From NCBI GenBank assembly GCA_947496235.1, contig CANMCE010000008.1, forward strand, positions 1 to 64,000: a stretch of 64,000 nucleotides of DNA, in the 5' to 3' direction. The stretch is from an uncultured Glaciecola sp. Its GTDB lineage: Bacteria; Pseudomonadota; Gammaproteobacteria; Enterobacterales; Alteromonadaceae. The translations under genes and the position numbers were made by a program. A model generated the notes under the pieces. It was given only the letters and a program-made list of their open reading frames with translations. It did not search any database and had not been told where the DNA came from. This document shows, piece by piece, positions 1 to 9,057 of the stretch. Within the stretch, counting starts at the first letter, position 1. Every line of letters starts with the position of its first letter.

Positions 1-320
1 TTCTTCCTAAAAATGTCCAAATAATCCTTGATCTGAAAAGGGAGTCCATATACACGATGACGATTCTTCGTAGTTAATTTCATTATGACAGCAATTTGTC
101 TATTTAAGCCTTCAGAGAGACTACTAACTTGTTCGCATTAAATAAATGCCTCTTCTTCTGAAAACTAGTGCTGGCAAAAGAATTTGTTATTTGTTACTAA
201 TATAGGAATCTGAAAAACGACCTGCTGGGTCGAGATTAAATCGTTAGATTTCACAATCTTAATGAGTGCTTTCCGTATTATCGCGGCTGCTGAACCCGAT
301 AATTATTAAAGGAAAGACAA
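1..320. other. Left-edge non-coding stretch
   Basis: No convincing gene is visible in the first 320 bases. On the minus strand an open frame begins with ATG at 83-81 and stays open to the window edge (27 codons, starting MKLTTKNRHRVYG). It could be the 5' end of a gene, but it has no clear ribosome binding site and is too short to judge. The last bases before position 321 carry AAAGGAAAG, the ribosome binding site of the next gene. Confidence 0.3.
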
Positions 321-539
321 ATGTGTAAAAATAGAAATAGAGCCTGGAGAAGGTTTAACGATAGAGTCAACAAAGGAAAAGGCAAGGGTTCAAACGAGCT
401 TAATAAGGCCGAAAAGAAATGGAAGCTATTGTATCTTCGTAAAAATAAATTAGCTCGAGCTAAGCAACTTGGATTCGACTATCCCATAAAAAGTAATAGA
501 CAACTTTTAGAACAGGAATTTCCTTCAGATGCAAAATAG
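321..539 (+). CDS. Small basic protein of unknown function
   Basis: This 72-residue protein is very rich in Lys and Arg (an MCKNRNRAWRRF start and a KGKGKGSNELNKAEKKWK stretch). It has no signal peptide or membrane segment, so it is probably cytosolic, and a nucleic-acid-binding or charge-neutralising role is only a guess. A good ribosome binding site (AAAGGAAAG) precedes the ATG. Its last codons overlap the first 11 bases of the phosphatase gene that follows, so the two are probably translationally coupled. I do not recognise a named family. Confidence 0.6.
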   Translation: MCKNRNRAWRRFNDRVNKGKGKGSNELNKAEKKWKLLYLRKNKLARAKQLGFDYPIKSNRQLLEQEFPSDAK

Positions 540-876
540 TGTAAACCTACTATTTATCTGTAGTCGCAACCAATGGCGAAGCCCTACTGGTGAGGAAATC
601 TGGAGAAAACGCCCTGGTTTCAATTCTCGCTCGGCTGGTACAAGCCCAAATGCTAGAAAAACGGTCAGTCCAGCGGATATCCGCTGGGCTGACTATATAT
701 TCGTCATGGAAAAGAAGCATAAAAATAGGCTTTTGGCCGAATTCACTCGCCTATTGGATTATAAACCTTTATTTGTTTTGGATATTCCTGATGAGTACAA
801 ACTTATGGATCCAGAGTTAGTCGATGAGCTTGACAGCAAAGTTTCTGAAATTTTGGATCGAAAAACGCCCACTTAA
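529..876 (+). CDS. Low-molecular-weight protein tyrosine phosphatase-like protein
   Basis: A 115-residue cytosolic protein with the phosphatase P-loop near its start: C11-S-R-N-Q-W-R17-S18 fits CX5R(S/T), with Cys11 the expected nucleophile and Arg17 the phosphate-binding residue. A later DIPDEY sequence (about residues 84-89) supplies the aspartate expected to act as general acid, followed by MDPELV. It is shorter than classical low-molecular-weight phosphatases (about 150 residues) but fits a compact bacterial branch. The physiological substrate is unknown. The ATG lies inside the end of the upstream basic-protein gene, which suggests coupled translation. Confidence 0.8.
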   Translation: MQNSVNLLFICSRNQWRSPTGEEIWRKRPGFNSRSAGTSPNARKTVSPADIRWADYIFVMEKKHKNRLLAEFTRLLDYKPLFVLDIPDEYKLMDPELVDELDSKVSEILDRKTPT

Positions 877-1083
877 CACCACAAAGAAATACAAGAAGAC
901 ATTAAAACTAACCGCCAATCGGCGTAGCTAGGTACATATCTATTTAGTCCAAGCGATAAATTGTTCAGGTTGTGCGCATATCATGCCTTGCAAAAATATG
1001 TGGTCGCACAATAACCCCGAGATTGAAAACTGCACTACATAGTTAAGTGTTAGTCATAAAATATTTCTAAGTAAGACTATCAG

Positions 1084-2256
1084 TTACAGTTTTTCTTTTT
1101 GCGGAATAAAAGCAGCTTTAGGTGTAGCTAGCATCTGTTGCATCAGCAATTGAGCACTTAACTTCGCGATATGTGGAATTAACTTACGCTCAGTGTTATC
1201 ACCTAATTCATAAGTTACTGCGTGCACACCATAAGTATCTGCAATGTACTGTTTAAATACGCCACGTCCAGGGCTTGAACCTGGACGCTCACGCACGGTA
1301 AAAGAGCCTAACCTTTGATTTTTCAGGGCGGCTAACCATTGCTCAGAGAAGTCTTTCGGCACCAAACCATAATCAGTCGGCATAGTATAAAATATATCTT
1401 GTTGGGTAGAATGAAAATCCAATGCAAATACAACACGCTGTCCGTTGGTAAGCAATCCATTTATATACTGGCCAATTGCAGTTGTTTCAGGTTGAGTAAA
1501 TTTGCCCCAATCGCGATTTAAGTCTTTCCCGTTATTATTGTGACGCCAATTTCCGTTTGTTACGCCATCAGGATTTACCAGCGGCACAACTAGCAAATTA
1601 AAGCGCTCAAAAAATCTTTGGGTCAGTGGCTTAGTCTGTGCGAGCTTGTCTATAAATGCTTGCATTGCAATGGCACCAGTGACTTCAGGTGGATGCTGTC
1701 TGCCGATTACAATTAACCATTCGTTGTTAGTGTCTTGTTGAACAATCAGTCCATCAATAGGGCGTTGTTGGAATGATTTACCAATGTTAACTTTGGTGAA
1801 GCGTTGGGACGTTAGCACCGATTGCATCCATTCTTGGTAATCGTCCATGGTCAATAATTCTTGGCCCGAGACATAAACCTCTTGATCGGTAATATTCAGC
1901 GTCAGATGTAAATCAGCACCATCCATTTCAAAGTCAATAGTTTGCCAATGTTCACCATCAGTACTTATTTTGGGGACATAACGCTGGTTACTTTTAGGTG
2001 AATGAATCATTACCTCAATAGTGCTAGGAACCGTTTTAGCTGACACCTTAAAGGCGTACCAAGGGCTTGGATTAATAGGTTCATCTTCTGGTGTAGAGGT
2101 TACCATGAAGCGGTTATCGCCTAACTGCTTACAACTATCTAATTTTCCACCATCGAAATCTTTGGAGAATTGAATATTACCAAAATCACAGGCAAAGACT
2201 GGGGATGAGGCAATTAGAAAAAGTATAAGCAGAATCGGTGTTCGAATTAATTGCAT
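1084..2256 (-). CDS. Secreted M14-family zinc carboxypeptidase
   Basis: A 390-residue exported metallopeptidase with a signal peptide of about 22 residues (cleavage after VFA). Residues 25-140 form an N-terminal beta-rich region, followed by the M14 catalytic domain. Zinc ligands are H188 and E191 (in GRQHPPEVTG) and H282 (in DFHST). Substrate-binding residues lie in VNPDG and NWRHNNNGKDLNRDWG (about 227-251), and the catalytic glutamate is E350 in TYELGDNT. It should remove C-terminal residues from peptides or process peptidoglycan-type peptides in the periplasm. It is the last gene of a minus-strand run with the SGNH-like lipoprotein (28-base gap) and the DASS transporter, which suggests a locus that degrades and imports peptides or acids. 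Substrate specificity cannot be read from the sequence. Confidence 0.88.
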   Translation of the reverse strand: MQLIRTPILLILFLIASSPVFACDFGNIQFSKDFDGGKLDSCKQLGDNRFMVTSTPEDEPINPSPWYAFKVSAKTVPSTIEVMIHSPKSNQRYVPKISTDGEHWQTIDFEMDGADLHLTLNITDQEVYVSGQELLTMDDYQEWMQSVLTSQRFTKVNIGKSFQQRPIDGLIVQQDTNNEWLIVIGRQHPPEVTGAIAMQAFIDKLAQTKPLTQRFFERFNLLVVPLVNPDGVTNGNWRHNNNGKDLNRDWGKFTQPETTAIGQYINGLLTNGQRVVFALDFHSTQQDIFYTMPTDYGLVPKDFSEQWLAALKNQRLGSFTVRERPGSSPGRGVFKQYIADTYGVHAVTYELGDNTERKLIPHIAKLSAQLLMQQMLATPKAAFIPQKEKL

Positions 2257-2284
2257 GAAGTCTTTTTACCTTAATTGTTAACCT

Positions 2285-3121
2285 TTAATCATTGTGCTGG
2301 CGAAAATCACTTACAACTTGCCAACTTAACTTTTGTAGTGCCAATGCTTGTTCGGACGTTAAGCTCGAATGAAATATATTGCCTTCAGGGGATTTGTTAT
2401 ATAAAGCACCGTAAAACACACAAGCCGCCAAATATGTACCAGCTGCACTAGGATGTTTAAGTGTTTCACCATAGGCAATTTGTTTTTTACCATCAATTTC
2501 CGTCACTCCAGTAACATCAGGTACGAAAAGATTTATACTGGGCAAGGTTTTAGCTGCTTTATCAAATGCTAACCCTACAGGCACTAATAAAATGTTATTC
2601 CTTTGAGCGGCGTCTACATAGGCATTTTTTAATGACTCAGTCATTCCTGCGGTATCAGCATAAGACCAGGTCATAAATAAAATTGGTGACATGCCCTTTT
2701 CTTTTACTGTTTTAATCGCGGCATCTATTGCAGCCTGAAACTTTTTACGCTTATTTTTGCGAATGGGTTCATTGCTATGTCCTTGCAAGACCACAGCCTG
2801 CCAGCTGTCGTCTACTATCTGAAGATGCGCTTGTAACATGGGCAAATTTTCAAAAATATGCCCTCCGGACAGGGTTTGTAGTCTCAATCTATTTTCGCCG
2901 CGTTTCCATTCACCGGCAGCTCTTATCAAGCTGCCTAAATGATTATGAATGCCATTGTTATAAAAACTAAAACTGTTACCCACGAATAGTATCTTTTTAG
3001 GCGCAGGCTCAATTGGATCAACAACTGGATTTTGCGCTTTTTCAATTGCTTGTGTTGTGCAAGTAGTGACCATGAAACACAGGCTCGCAAAGATCAAAAT
3101 TAACTTAAAAATGTTCAACAT
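2285..3121 (-). CDS. Exported SGNH-hydrolase-like protein
   Basis: A 278-residue protein with an N-terminal hydrophobic signal and Cys21 in a weak lipobox (VTTC), so possibly a lipoprotein. The mature part starts with ILFVGNSFSFYNNG, matching SGNH block I with the likely nucleophile serine in GNSFS. VVLQGHSNEP is in the place of the block III region, and KHPSAAGTYLAACVFY near the C terminus supplies the usual histidine (H/S-xxG). The SGNH fold suggests an esterase or carbohydrate deacetylase, but the family is diverse and no substrate can be assigned. It lies 16 bases after the DASS transporter and 28 bases before the M14 peptidase, so co-transcription is likely. Confidence 0.7.
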   Translation of the reverse strand: MLNIFKLILIFASLCFMVTTCTTQAIEKAQNPVVDPIEPAPKKILFVGNSFSFYNNGIHNHLGSLIRAAGEWKRGENRLRLQTLSGGHIFENLPMLQAHLQIVDDSWQAVVLQGHSNEPIRKNKRKKFQAAIDAAIKTVKEKGMSPILFMTWSYADTAGMTESLKNAYVDAAQRNNILLVPVGLAFDKAAKTLPSINLFVPDVTGVTEIDGKKQIAYGETLKHPSAAGTYLAACVFYGALYNKSPEGNIFHSSLTSEQALALQKLSWQVVSDFRQHND

Positions 3122-3137
3122 CTATTTCCTTACATTG

Positions 3138-4616
3138 TTAGGGTAAAAAGATCATAGGTGCCAACCAAACCGACACTATAGTAAGTAACACCATACCCAC
3201 TAGATTGAGTACTACACCTGCTCTTACCATGTCTGGAATGGTGATAAGTCCAGAAGCAAATACAATGGCATTGGGTGGGGTAGCAACAGGTAACATAAAG
3301 GCACAACTGGCCGCCAAGGTAATTGGAATACATAGTAGTAAAGGCGATACATCTAGTTCTAAGGCAACGGCCGCGACTACAGGCAAAAATGTAGCTGCAG
3401 TAGCAACATTACTGGTCAGTTCGGTTAAAAATATCACTAAACCGGTAGCCGCAACAACTAACGCAAAGACACCAAAAGCACCTAATGGCATTAAGTTACT
3501 GCCCAACCAAAGTGCCAGTCCAGAACTAGATACAGCGGCAGCTAATGCTAGGCCACCACCGAATAAAATCAATACTCCCCAAGGAAGTCGTTGCACATTT
3601 TCCCAGACTAAAATCTGCTGTTGCTTTTTATCTCCGCTAGGTAATAAGAAAAGCAATAAAGCGGCTGTCATTACGATACCGGTATCGGAAAGAAAGTTAA
3701 TGTCTAACCAACTGGATAACGGGCGTCTGATGATCCAAAAAATGACCACTAGCACAAATACAATGGCTACTCGTTTTTCGGCTTTGCTCATGGGGCCAAG
3801 CTCTTCACTAAGCGCTTTAAGATGCAGTTTTACTTCTTGGTTAGCAGGAATGTTGACGCTAAAAACGTATTTAGTCAGTATTATCCAAGCTAGAGGTAAC
3901 ATGACTAAAATTACCGGTAAGCCCAGCATCATCCAACTGGCAAAGGAAATTTGGATGTTGTAGTTTTCTTCTAAAAATGCTGCGAGTAAAGCGTTCGGCG
4001 GTGTGCCTATTAGCGTTGCTAATCCACCTATGGTGGCGGCAAATGCAAGTCCAAGCAACATTGCAATTTGAAAGGATTTTACTTCTTTTTCGGGTAAGTC
4101 ACTGTTTTGCTCAGCAATCATATTCGCAACTGACATAGCAATGGGCATCAGCATCATTGTGGTGGAGGTATTTGTCATCCACATGGAAAGCAGCGCAGCT
4201 ACCAACATGAATCCACCGATTAAATAGCGACCATCGGTGCCAGTAATAGATAGTATAGCCAGTGCAATGCGCTTATGAAGCATCCAACGCTCTACTGCTA
4301 TTGCCAAGATAAAAGCGCCCAAAAATAAATAAATGATGGGGTTGGCGTAACTAGCTGTGGTATTCCCCATATTTTCAATACTAAGAAATGGAAACATGAC
4401 CACGGGTAAAAACGCGGTTACGGGCACTGGGACGGCTTCAGTGGCCCACCATACCGCCATCCATAAGCCGACAGCGGCAACTCGCCAAGAAGCGACTTCC
4501 ATCACTACTTGCGAGCCATCAAAAAACATCATCGCAGCAAATATCAAGGGCCCTAAAATTAGGCCAATATTCTGATAAGTCGCTCGCGCATGACGCGTGA
4601 GTAACGTATTTTGCAT
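3138..4616 (-). CDS. DASS/SLC13-family sodium:carboxylate symporter
   Basis: A 492-residue inner-membrane protein with about a dozen hydrophobic segments. Two hairpin substrate/sodium motifs of the DASS family are visible: WMTNTSTTMMLMP (about residues 145-157) and LTELTSNVATAATFLPV in the second half. GLATLIGTPPNALL and the paired VATPPNA near the C terminus are also typical. It should import di- or tricarboxylates with sodium. It starts 30 bases after a terminator that follows the TonB receptor gene, with AAGGAT as ribosome binding site, and leads the run with the SGNH-like and M14 genes. A 252-codon open frame on the opposite strand is a shadow. Confidence 0.9.
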   Translation of the reverse strand: MQNTLLTRHARATYQNIGLILGPLIFAAMMFFDGSQVVMEVASWRVAAVGLWMAVWWATEAVPVPVTAFLPVVMFPFLSIENMGNTTASYANPIIYLFLGAFILAIAVERWMLHKRIALAILSITGTDGRYLIGGFMLVAALLSMWMTNTSTTMMLMPIAMSVANMIAEQNSDLPEKEVKSFQIAMLLGLAFAATIGGLATLIGTPPNALLAAFLEENYNIQISFASWMMLGLPVILVMLPLAWIILTKYVFSVNIPANQEVKLHLKALSEELGPMSKAEKRVAIVFVLVVIFWIIRRPLSSWLDINFLSDTGIVMTAALLLFLLPSGDKKQQQILVWENVQRLPWGVLILFGGGLALAAAVSSSGLALWLGSNLMPLGAFGVFALVVAATGLVIFLTELTSNVATAATFLPVVAAVALELDVSPLLLCIPITLAASCAFMLPVATPPNAIVFASGLITIPDMVRAGVVLNLVGMVLLTIVSVWLAPMIFLP

Positions 4617-4646
4617 TATTTTGATCCTTGTTGTTTTACAAAAAAT

Positions 4647-4666
4647 GGGCCTGCAATAACAGGCCC
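4647..4666 (-). terminator. Intrinsic terminator after the TonB receptor gene
   Basis: GGGCCTG and CAGGCCC form a perfect 7-bp stem around a 6-base loop. Read on the minus strand the stem is followed by a run of T residues (ATTTTTTG). It sits between the TonB receptor stop and the transporter start, so it should end or attenuate receptor transcription. Confidence 0.85.
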
Positions 4667-4684
4667 TGTAAAGAGATCATTTGT

Positions 4685-7684
4685 TTAGAAGCTAGCTCTT
4701 ACGTCTATGTAATAGCTACGACCGTAATCTTGGTGGGCATCGGAAAAATAACCAAAATAACGATCCGCCAAAGGCGCTCGTTCATCAGTTAAATTAACCA
4801 CACCAAAGCGAACACGAGTGGCCACATCGTTTACATCAAAACGATAGTCCAGGGTTGCATTAAAGGTGGTCATTGATGGAATGACATAACGGGTGCCATC
4901 GTCTAATGTTAGCGAGCTTTGATAGAAACTGCCTACTCGATTACCACTTAAAGACGCTCCCCAATCTTGATAGCGCCATGATACGCGAGCAGAATGGCGT
5001 TGCTCTTGATTACCGTCACGACCAATCAGATCAGCAAAACCGTCAACCGGTATGCTTGCTGGGATGAGACCACTTTCAGCAGCTTCAACAAGACGTGCAG
5101 CTTCGCCGCCTGCTTCCTGCTCAAACTTATCGAGGAAAGAACCGTTGTAGCTGAATTTGAAACGCCCGATATCAGTTTTAACATCGTAGTACACACCAAT
5201 ATCATAGCCAGCAAGTTTACGAGTATCTAAGTTAGCATAATTATCATCGATGAATTCTACTGCACCTGCTGGACAAATCCCTGCTGCTAAGTAGATAGCC
5301 GCTTCATCGTCAGCTGCCGTACCTCTAGATACTGCCGGGTTAAAGGTAGCACCATCACAACTTGCGGTTCCTGCCTCAAGTCTCAAAAGTAAGTCGAGAA
5401 CAGTGTGGTTTTCTTCGCCGAATAAGCCAATGGTGTTTTCTTTTTCGATAGACCAGTAATCGACAGTGATGGTCAAATCATCAATTGGCGCAAGCACAAT
5501 ACCTAAATTAGTATTGGTTGATTCTTCTGGAATCAGATTTTGACTACCTTGAGCTACACGTTGAGTCGAGTTGCTACAATCTAAGGTATCTTGATCAGGA
5601 TCACCGCCATTTTCCGCCGCATATAAACAGGTATAATCGGTTCTAGTATTGCTTCTAACTACAATGCTCTCATTTATGGTAATTAAGTTAGGTGCTCTAA
5701 ATGCCTCTGACCAAGAACCACGTAACAAGAACGCCTCATGAGGTTGCCAGCCAAAAGCAACTTTACCTACGGTAGTGTTACCCACATCAGAAAAATCTTC
5801 GTAACGAATTGCGGCTTGAACATCTAAGTTTTCAAGTACGGGTATTTGTAATTCAGCGAATAAGGAGATGACATCACGTTCACCACTACTATCCGGTGTT
5901 GGACTTGAATTTACAACGTCAGATACGAACGGATAGGTGTCACCTTCATAGTCTGTAAAAACGATAGTGCCATCTAAGCGTGGATCTCGATCATCTAAGA
6001 AGGATTCTTCGCGATACTCTGCGCCCGCTACAAAACCTACAGGACCGGCAGGAAGTTGGAAGATTTCTGGAGTAGAAATTTTGAAATCTAAGGTAGTCAA
6101 TTCAGTCTCATTTAAACGGACCACATCAACCAAGGCTCGTTCAATATTTGAATCAACGCCACCGCTAAACGGATTATAAGCTTCTGGGGTAGGATCAAAT
6201 AGTGCTTCAGCCATCAGAATGTTGGATACACGATTATGTGTTACATCGTCCTTAGTCGCTTTTGAATGGCTGAAGGCACCTTCCCAGTCCCAATCACCAA
6301 AATAGCCTCTAAAGCCTTGTAATATGCGGTAGGTATCACCATCGTTATCAACAATTCTTGGTAATTCAGCAAAGCGATAGTTATCAATAATTAGTTCTAA
6401 ACCTGAACATGGCACATCTGGAATAAGATCATCCGCTAATCTGTTAGGTGAACCGCAAGGGCCAAAGGGGTTATAATAATTTTCAGCGCCAACTCTTAAC
6501 TTTGACGCAGTGAAAGAGGCAGAAGGGTGGCGTCTCAAATTGGTTTTTGATTGATACCAAGAAAGTTCGGTGAAGCTTTCAACGCCATTTTCGAATTCGT
6601 GATTTACAAACAAGAAGATGTTCGCTCGTTCTAATTCAGAACTTAAGTCTCTATCTGCATTCAAATTTAAGCGGTAGGTCCCTTGACCGTCGATAGCGCC
6701 ACATGTGGTAGCATTTAGTACGTACTGACAGCGTTCATCACCTATGGGATAGGTCTCAAATTCACCTGAACTGTCGGTAAAAATATTACGTAGACCTGAA
6801 GACGTAGCACTTGACACCAAGTCAAACTGTCCAAACAAAGAGTTTGCGGTATCATTTCGAAAAGCGGTATCTCCAAACCAAGGCGAGTCTTCAGGTACAC
6901 GGTCCCTAAAGTCTGCATTGGCCCATCTTGGATCGTCTTGAGAATTTACGCGGTCACGCTGGTAATAATTGGCAAAGACACTGACGTTAGTTTTGCCGTC
7001 GTTAAAATCCTTACCCCACTCGACAGTTAATCTTTGAGTGTCTCTAGGAATGTTATCGTATTCAGTCCATCGACCAGACACGTTAAAGCCGACAAAGTCT
7101 GACTTGATAACATGATTTACTACGCCTGCTACCGCATCTGCACCATAAATCGCCGAAGCACCATCACGTAATACTTCTACTCTATCAAGACCTGTTACCG
7201 GAATTGTATTGACGTTCACTGAATTAACAGGAACAAAACTACCACCTACCTCTTCGGTTTGATAAGAAGCCGCATTAACCATGCGTCGACCGTTTAGAAG
7301 CACTAAAGTGTTTCCGGTACCCAAGTTTCGTAAATTATATGCGCCAACATCACCGCGAGCGGCATTTACGCCACCGGCAATGTTTTCAGCTTCACTAAAA
7401 AAGTTTTGACCGTTCTCTGGAATAAACTGTAAAAGATCATCTAGTGATTCAACGCCTAAATTTCCGATGTCTTCTGAGCCAATAACGGAAACCGCAAGTG
7501 CTTCTGATACTTGGGCATTTTTAATATTCGAACCAACAACTGAGATTTTCTCTACTTCTTCGTCTTCGTTGAGTTCTTGTTCTGTTATATCTTGGGCGTA
7601 AGCAGTACTGGTACAAGCAAAAGCGATGGCTAATGCGACTTTATTTAAGGTTCTATAATAAGTGTGTTTTAGACCTGTGTTCAT
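4685..7684 (-). CDS. TonB-dependent outer-membrane receptor (999 residues)
   Basis: A signal peptide ends at about residue 30 (AYA). A TonB-box-like segment (EEVEKISVVGS, 42-52) leads directly into the plug domain, with SVIGSEDI and NTLVLLNGRRMVNAAS (about 126-140) and DRVEVLRDGASAIYGADAVAG as clear plug motifs. The remainder is a beta-barrel ending in DVRASF with a terminal Phe. It imports a large substrate across the outer membrane using TonB energy; the substrate is unknown, but the neighbouring carboxylate transporter, SGNH hydrolase and M14 peptidase point away from iron. There is no N-terminal STN signalling domain even though an ECF sigma/FecR-like pair lies directly upstream. Confidence 0.93.
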   Translation of the reverse strand: MNTGLKHTYYRTLNKVALAIAFACTSTAYAQDITEQELNEDEEVEKISVVGSNIKNAQVSEALAVSVIGSEDIGNLGVESLDDLLQFIPENGQNFFSEAENIAGGVNAARGDVGAYNLRNLGTGNTLVLLNGRRMVNAASYQTEEVGGSFVPVNSVNVNTIPVTGLDRVEVLRDGASAIYGADAVAGVVNHVIKSDFVGFNVSGRWTEYDNIPRDTQRLTVEWGKDFNDGKTNVSVFANYYQRDRVNSQDDPRWANADFRDRVPEDSPWFGDTAFRNDTANSLFGQFDLVSSATSSGLRNIFTDSSGEFETYPIGDERCQYVLNATTCGAIDGQGTYRLNLNADRDLSSELERANIFLFVNHEFENGVESFTELSWYQSKTNLRRHPSASFTASKLRVGAENYYNPFGPCGSPNRLADDLIPDVPCSGLELIIDNYRFAELPRIVDNDGDTYRILQGFRGYFGDWDWEGAFSHSKATKDDVTHNRVSNILMAEALFDPTPEAYNPFSGGVDSNIERALVDVVRLNETELTTLDFKISTPEIFQLPAGPVGFVAGAEYREESFLDDRDPRLDGTIVFTDYEGDTYPFVSDVVNSSPTPDSSGERDVISLFAELQIPVLENLDVQAAIRYEDFSDVGNTTVGKVAFGWQPHEAFLLRGSWSEAFRAPNLITINESIVVRSNTRTDYTCLYAAENGGDPDQDTLDCSNSTQRVAQGSQNLIPEESTNTNLGIVLAPIDDLTITVDYWSIEKENTIGLFGEENHTVLDLLLRLEAGTASCDGATFNPAVSRGTAADDEAAIYLAAGICPAGAVEFIDDNYANLDTRKLAGYDIGVYYDVKTDIGRFKFSYNGSFLDKFEQEAGGEAARLVEAAESGLIPASIPVDGFADLIGRDGNQEQRHSARVSWRYQDWGASLSGNRVGSFYQSSLTLDDGTRYVIPSMTTFNATLDYRFDVNDVATRVRFGVVNLTDERAPLADRYFGYFSDAHQDYGRSYYIDVRASF

Positions 7685-7777
7685 TGAGCGTCCTTCCTGT
7701 TTTTATTGTTCGCAACAGGTGTAACGCATGAAAAATGAAAATCCCCTATTAAAACGTAAAGAAATTTTGAAAAAAAA

Positions 7778-8203
7778 TTAAAAAGCGAAGAAAACGCCTA
7801 AAGTAATGATGGCTAACGCAGTGTTATAAACCCAAGTTGGCGCGCTTAATTCCTCATAGGTATTGGAAAACACTTGTGGGGCGATATCATTAGAAACAAG
7901 CACAGGTTGAGAAAAACTCTTGTGAGGAAATTGCACGACTTCGGTTCTGTCTATGAACTTCTCAAACTCGGACATAACCGCCGATTTTGCCCAAACTTCA
8001 GACATTTGATAAAACGCAGCTTGGTGCTTGGGGTTTCGGGATAGCCACTGATTAAAAGACTGTTGCATATGCTGGAAGTCGGCAGCACTTAAGCAGTTTT
8101 GCGCGAACTCTTCGTCAGAGCGATCCAGTTTTACTAGCCATTGGCTAGCTTGATCCAAGACGTCTTCGTCTATTTGATAACCCGTCCAGTCATTTAAATT
8201 CAT
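7778..8203 (-). CDS. Minimal FecR-like anti-sigma factor, periplasmic domain absent
   Basis: A 141-residue protein resembling the N-terminal cytoplasmic part of FecR/PupR regulators (DUF4880 type): ASQWLVKLDRSD and FNQWLSRNPKHQAAFYQMSEVW are characteristic. After a short linker it ends with a single hydrophobic segment (about 123-141) and stops. The FecR periplasmic domain, normally another 150-200 residues, is missing, and the next gene begins 93 bases later, so there is no room for it. It starts 2 bases after the ECF sigma gene, implying co-translation, and probably holds the sigma factor at the membrane. How a signal would reach it is unclear. Confidence 0.75.
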   Translation of the reverse strand: MNLNDWTGYQIDEDVLDQASQWLVKLDRSDEEFAQNCLSAADFQHMQQSFNQWLSRNPKHQAAFYQMSEVWAKSAVMSEFEKFIDRTEVVQFPHKSFSQPVLVSNDIAPQVFSNTYEELSAPTWVYNTALAIITLGVFFAF

Positions 8204-8205
8204 AT

Positions 8206-8781
8206 TTAGCCTGATACCACTTTTCTAACAAAACTTTTTTGTGCTTTTTTATCGACTACAAATTGGCGACATAGTTTCATGCCTTTAGCTAGGTGGTTCT
8301 CGACGGTTTTGACAGAAATTTGTAATTCATTAGCGATGTCATTATAAGATTTTCCATGAATCTTTCGCCGAACAAAAACCTCTCTGCAAATAGGGGGTAA
8401 ATGGTTAATTGCAGATAACATCAAGTTAGACATATCTTGTTTTATGACGGAAGTTTCAATCGACTCTATCATTTGTTCTTTTTGACTCAGATGTTGTTGA
8501 TATTTATGTCTGACTTCAAGATGACGGAGGCGGCTAATCGCAGTATTTTTAGCTATTCTAAATGCAAGCGGAATCAAGTTCTCAAGCTCAGCTTTGCAAC
8601 AACACTGGGAAAACTTGTCTTCAACTAGGGTGAAGATTTTTAATAAACTTTCTTGGGCAATTTCTTCCGCTTCCTGCTTGTTAGCACAGGTAGCTGTTAA
8701 CATTCTCACTAACCTAGGAAAGGTTTGATTGTGCAAATCGTTAAAGAGTTGCTCGTTACGTAGGCGGTATTCTATTTTCAT
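8206..8781 (-). CDS. ECF-family RNA polymerase sigma factor (FecI-like)
   Basis: A 191-residue sigma factor. Region 2 lies at about residues 20-95 (RLVRMLTATCANKQEAEEIAQESLLKIF, then AFRIAKNTAISRLRHLEVR). Region 4 (about 122-175) carries a helix-turn-helix, KSYNDIANELQISVKTVENHLAKGM. It directs transcription of a small regulon, most likely the TonB receptor downstream. It is the first gene of a tight pair with the FecR-like protein. The upstream region to mazG (8782-9057) is divergent and should hold the promoters of both transcripts. Confidence 0.88.
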   Translation of the reverse strand: MKIEYRLRNEQLFNDLHNQTFPRLVRMLTATCANKQEAEEIAQESLLKIFTLVEDKFSQCCCKAELENLIPLAFRIAKNTAISRLRHLEVRHKYQQHLSQKEQMIESIETSVIKQDMSNLMLSAINHLPPICREVFVRRKIHGKSYNDIANELQISVKTVENHLAKGMKLCRQFVVDKKAQKSFVRKVVSG

Positions 8782-9057
8782 TTTTTTATACTTTTTGCTT
8801 TACAAAAATGATGTCTAACCCTGCCTTAGTGATTAGACTACTTATAATTTGTGTTATTAACTAATCATTAACATACTACAAAACTAATCTTAGCGCCCAG
8901 AAAAATTTTATTTAGCTGGGAAAAAATTAATGGCGAGTTTGGAGCTAGTGGATTGGCATACTTGATCTATGCGTCTTCGGAGTGTCATTATGGGACGTAG
9001 GAATATGCCTGCATAGATAGTAAAGTTAAGGCTAAATTTATGATTAGAGACAACTGA

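Noticed and set aside
1-83. Minus-strand partial open frame at the left edge
   Set aside because: Only 27 codons, no ribosome binding site and no recognisable family; left as an open possibility in the edge entry.
918-925. Further copy of the keto-sugar motif (ATCGGCGT)
   Set aside because: It differs at one base and lies between two gene 3' ends; similar one-off matches at 13640-13647 and 27594-27601 are inside genes, so these are chance.
3205-3963. 252-codon open frame on the plus strand
   Set aside because: It lies opposite the clear DASS transporter gene, is low-complexity (Ser/Thr/Ala/Lys) and has no recognisable family; it is a shadow.
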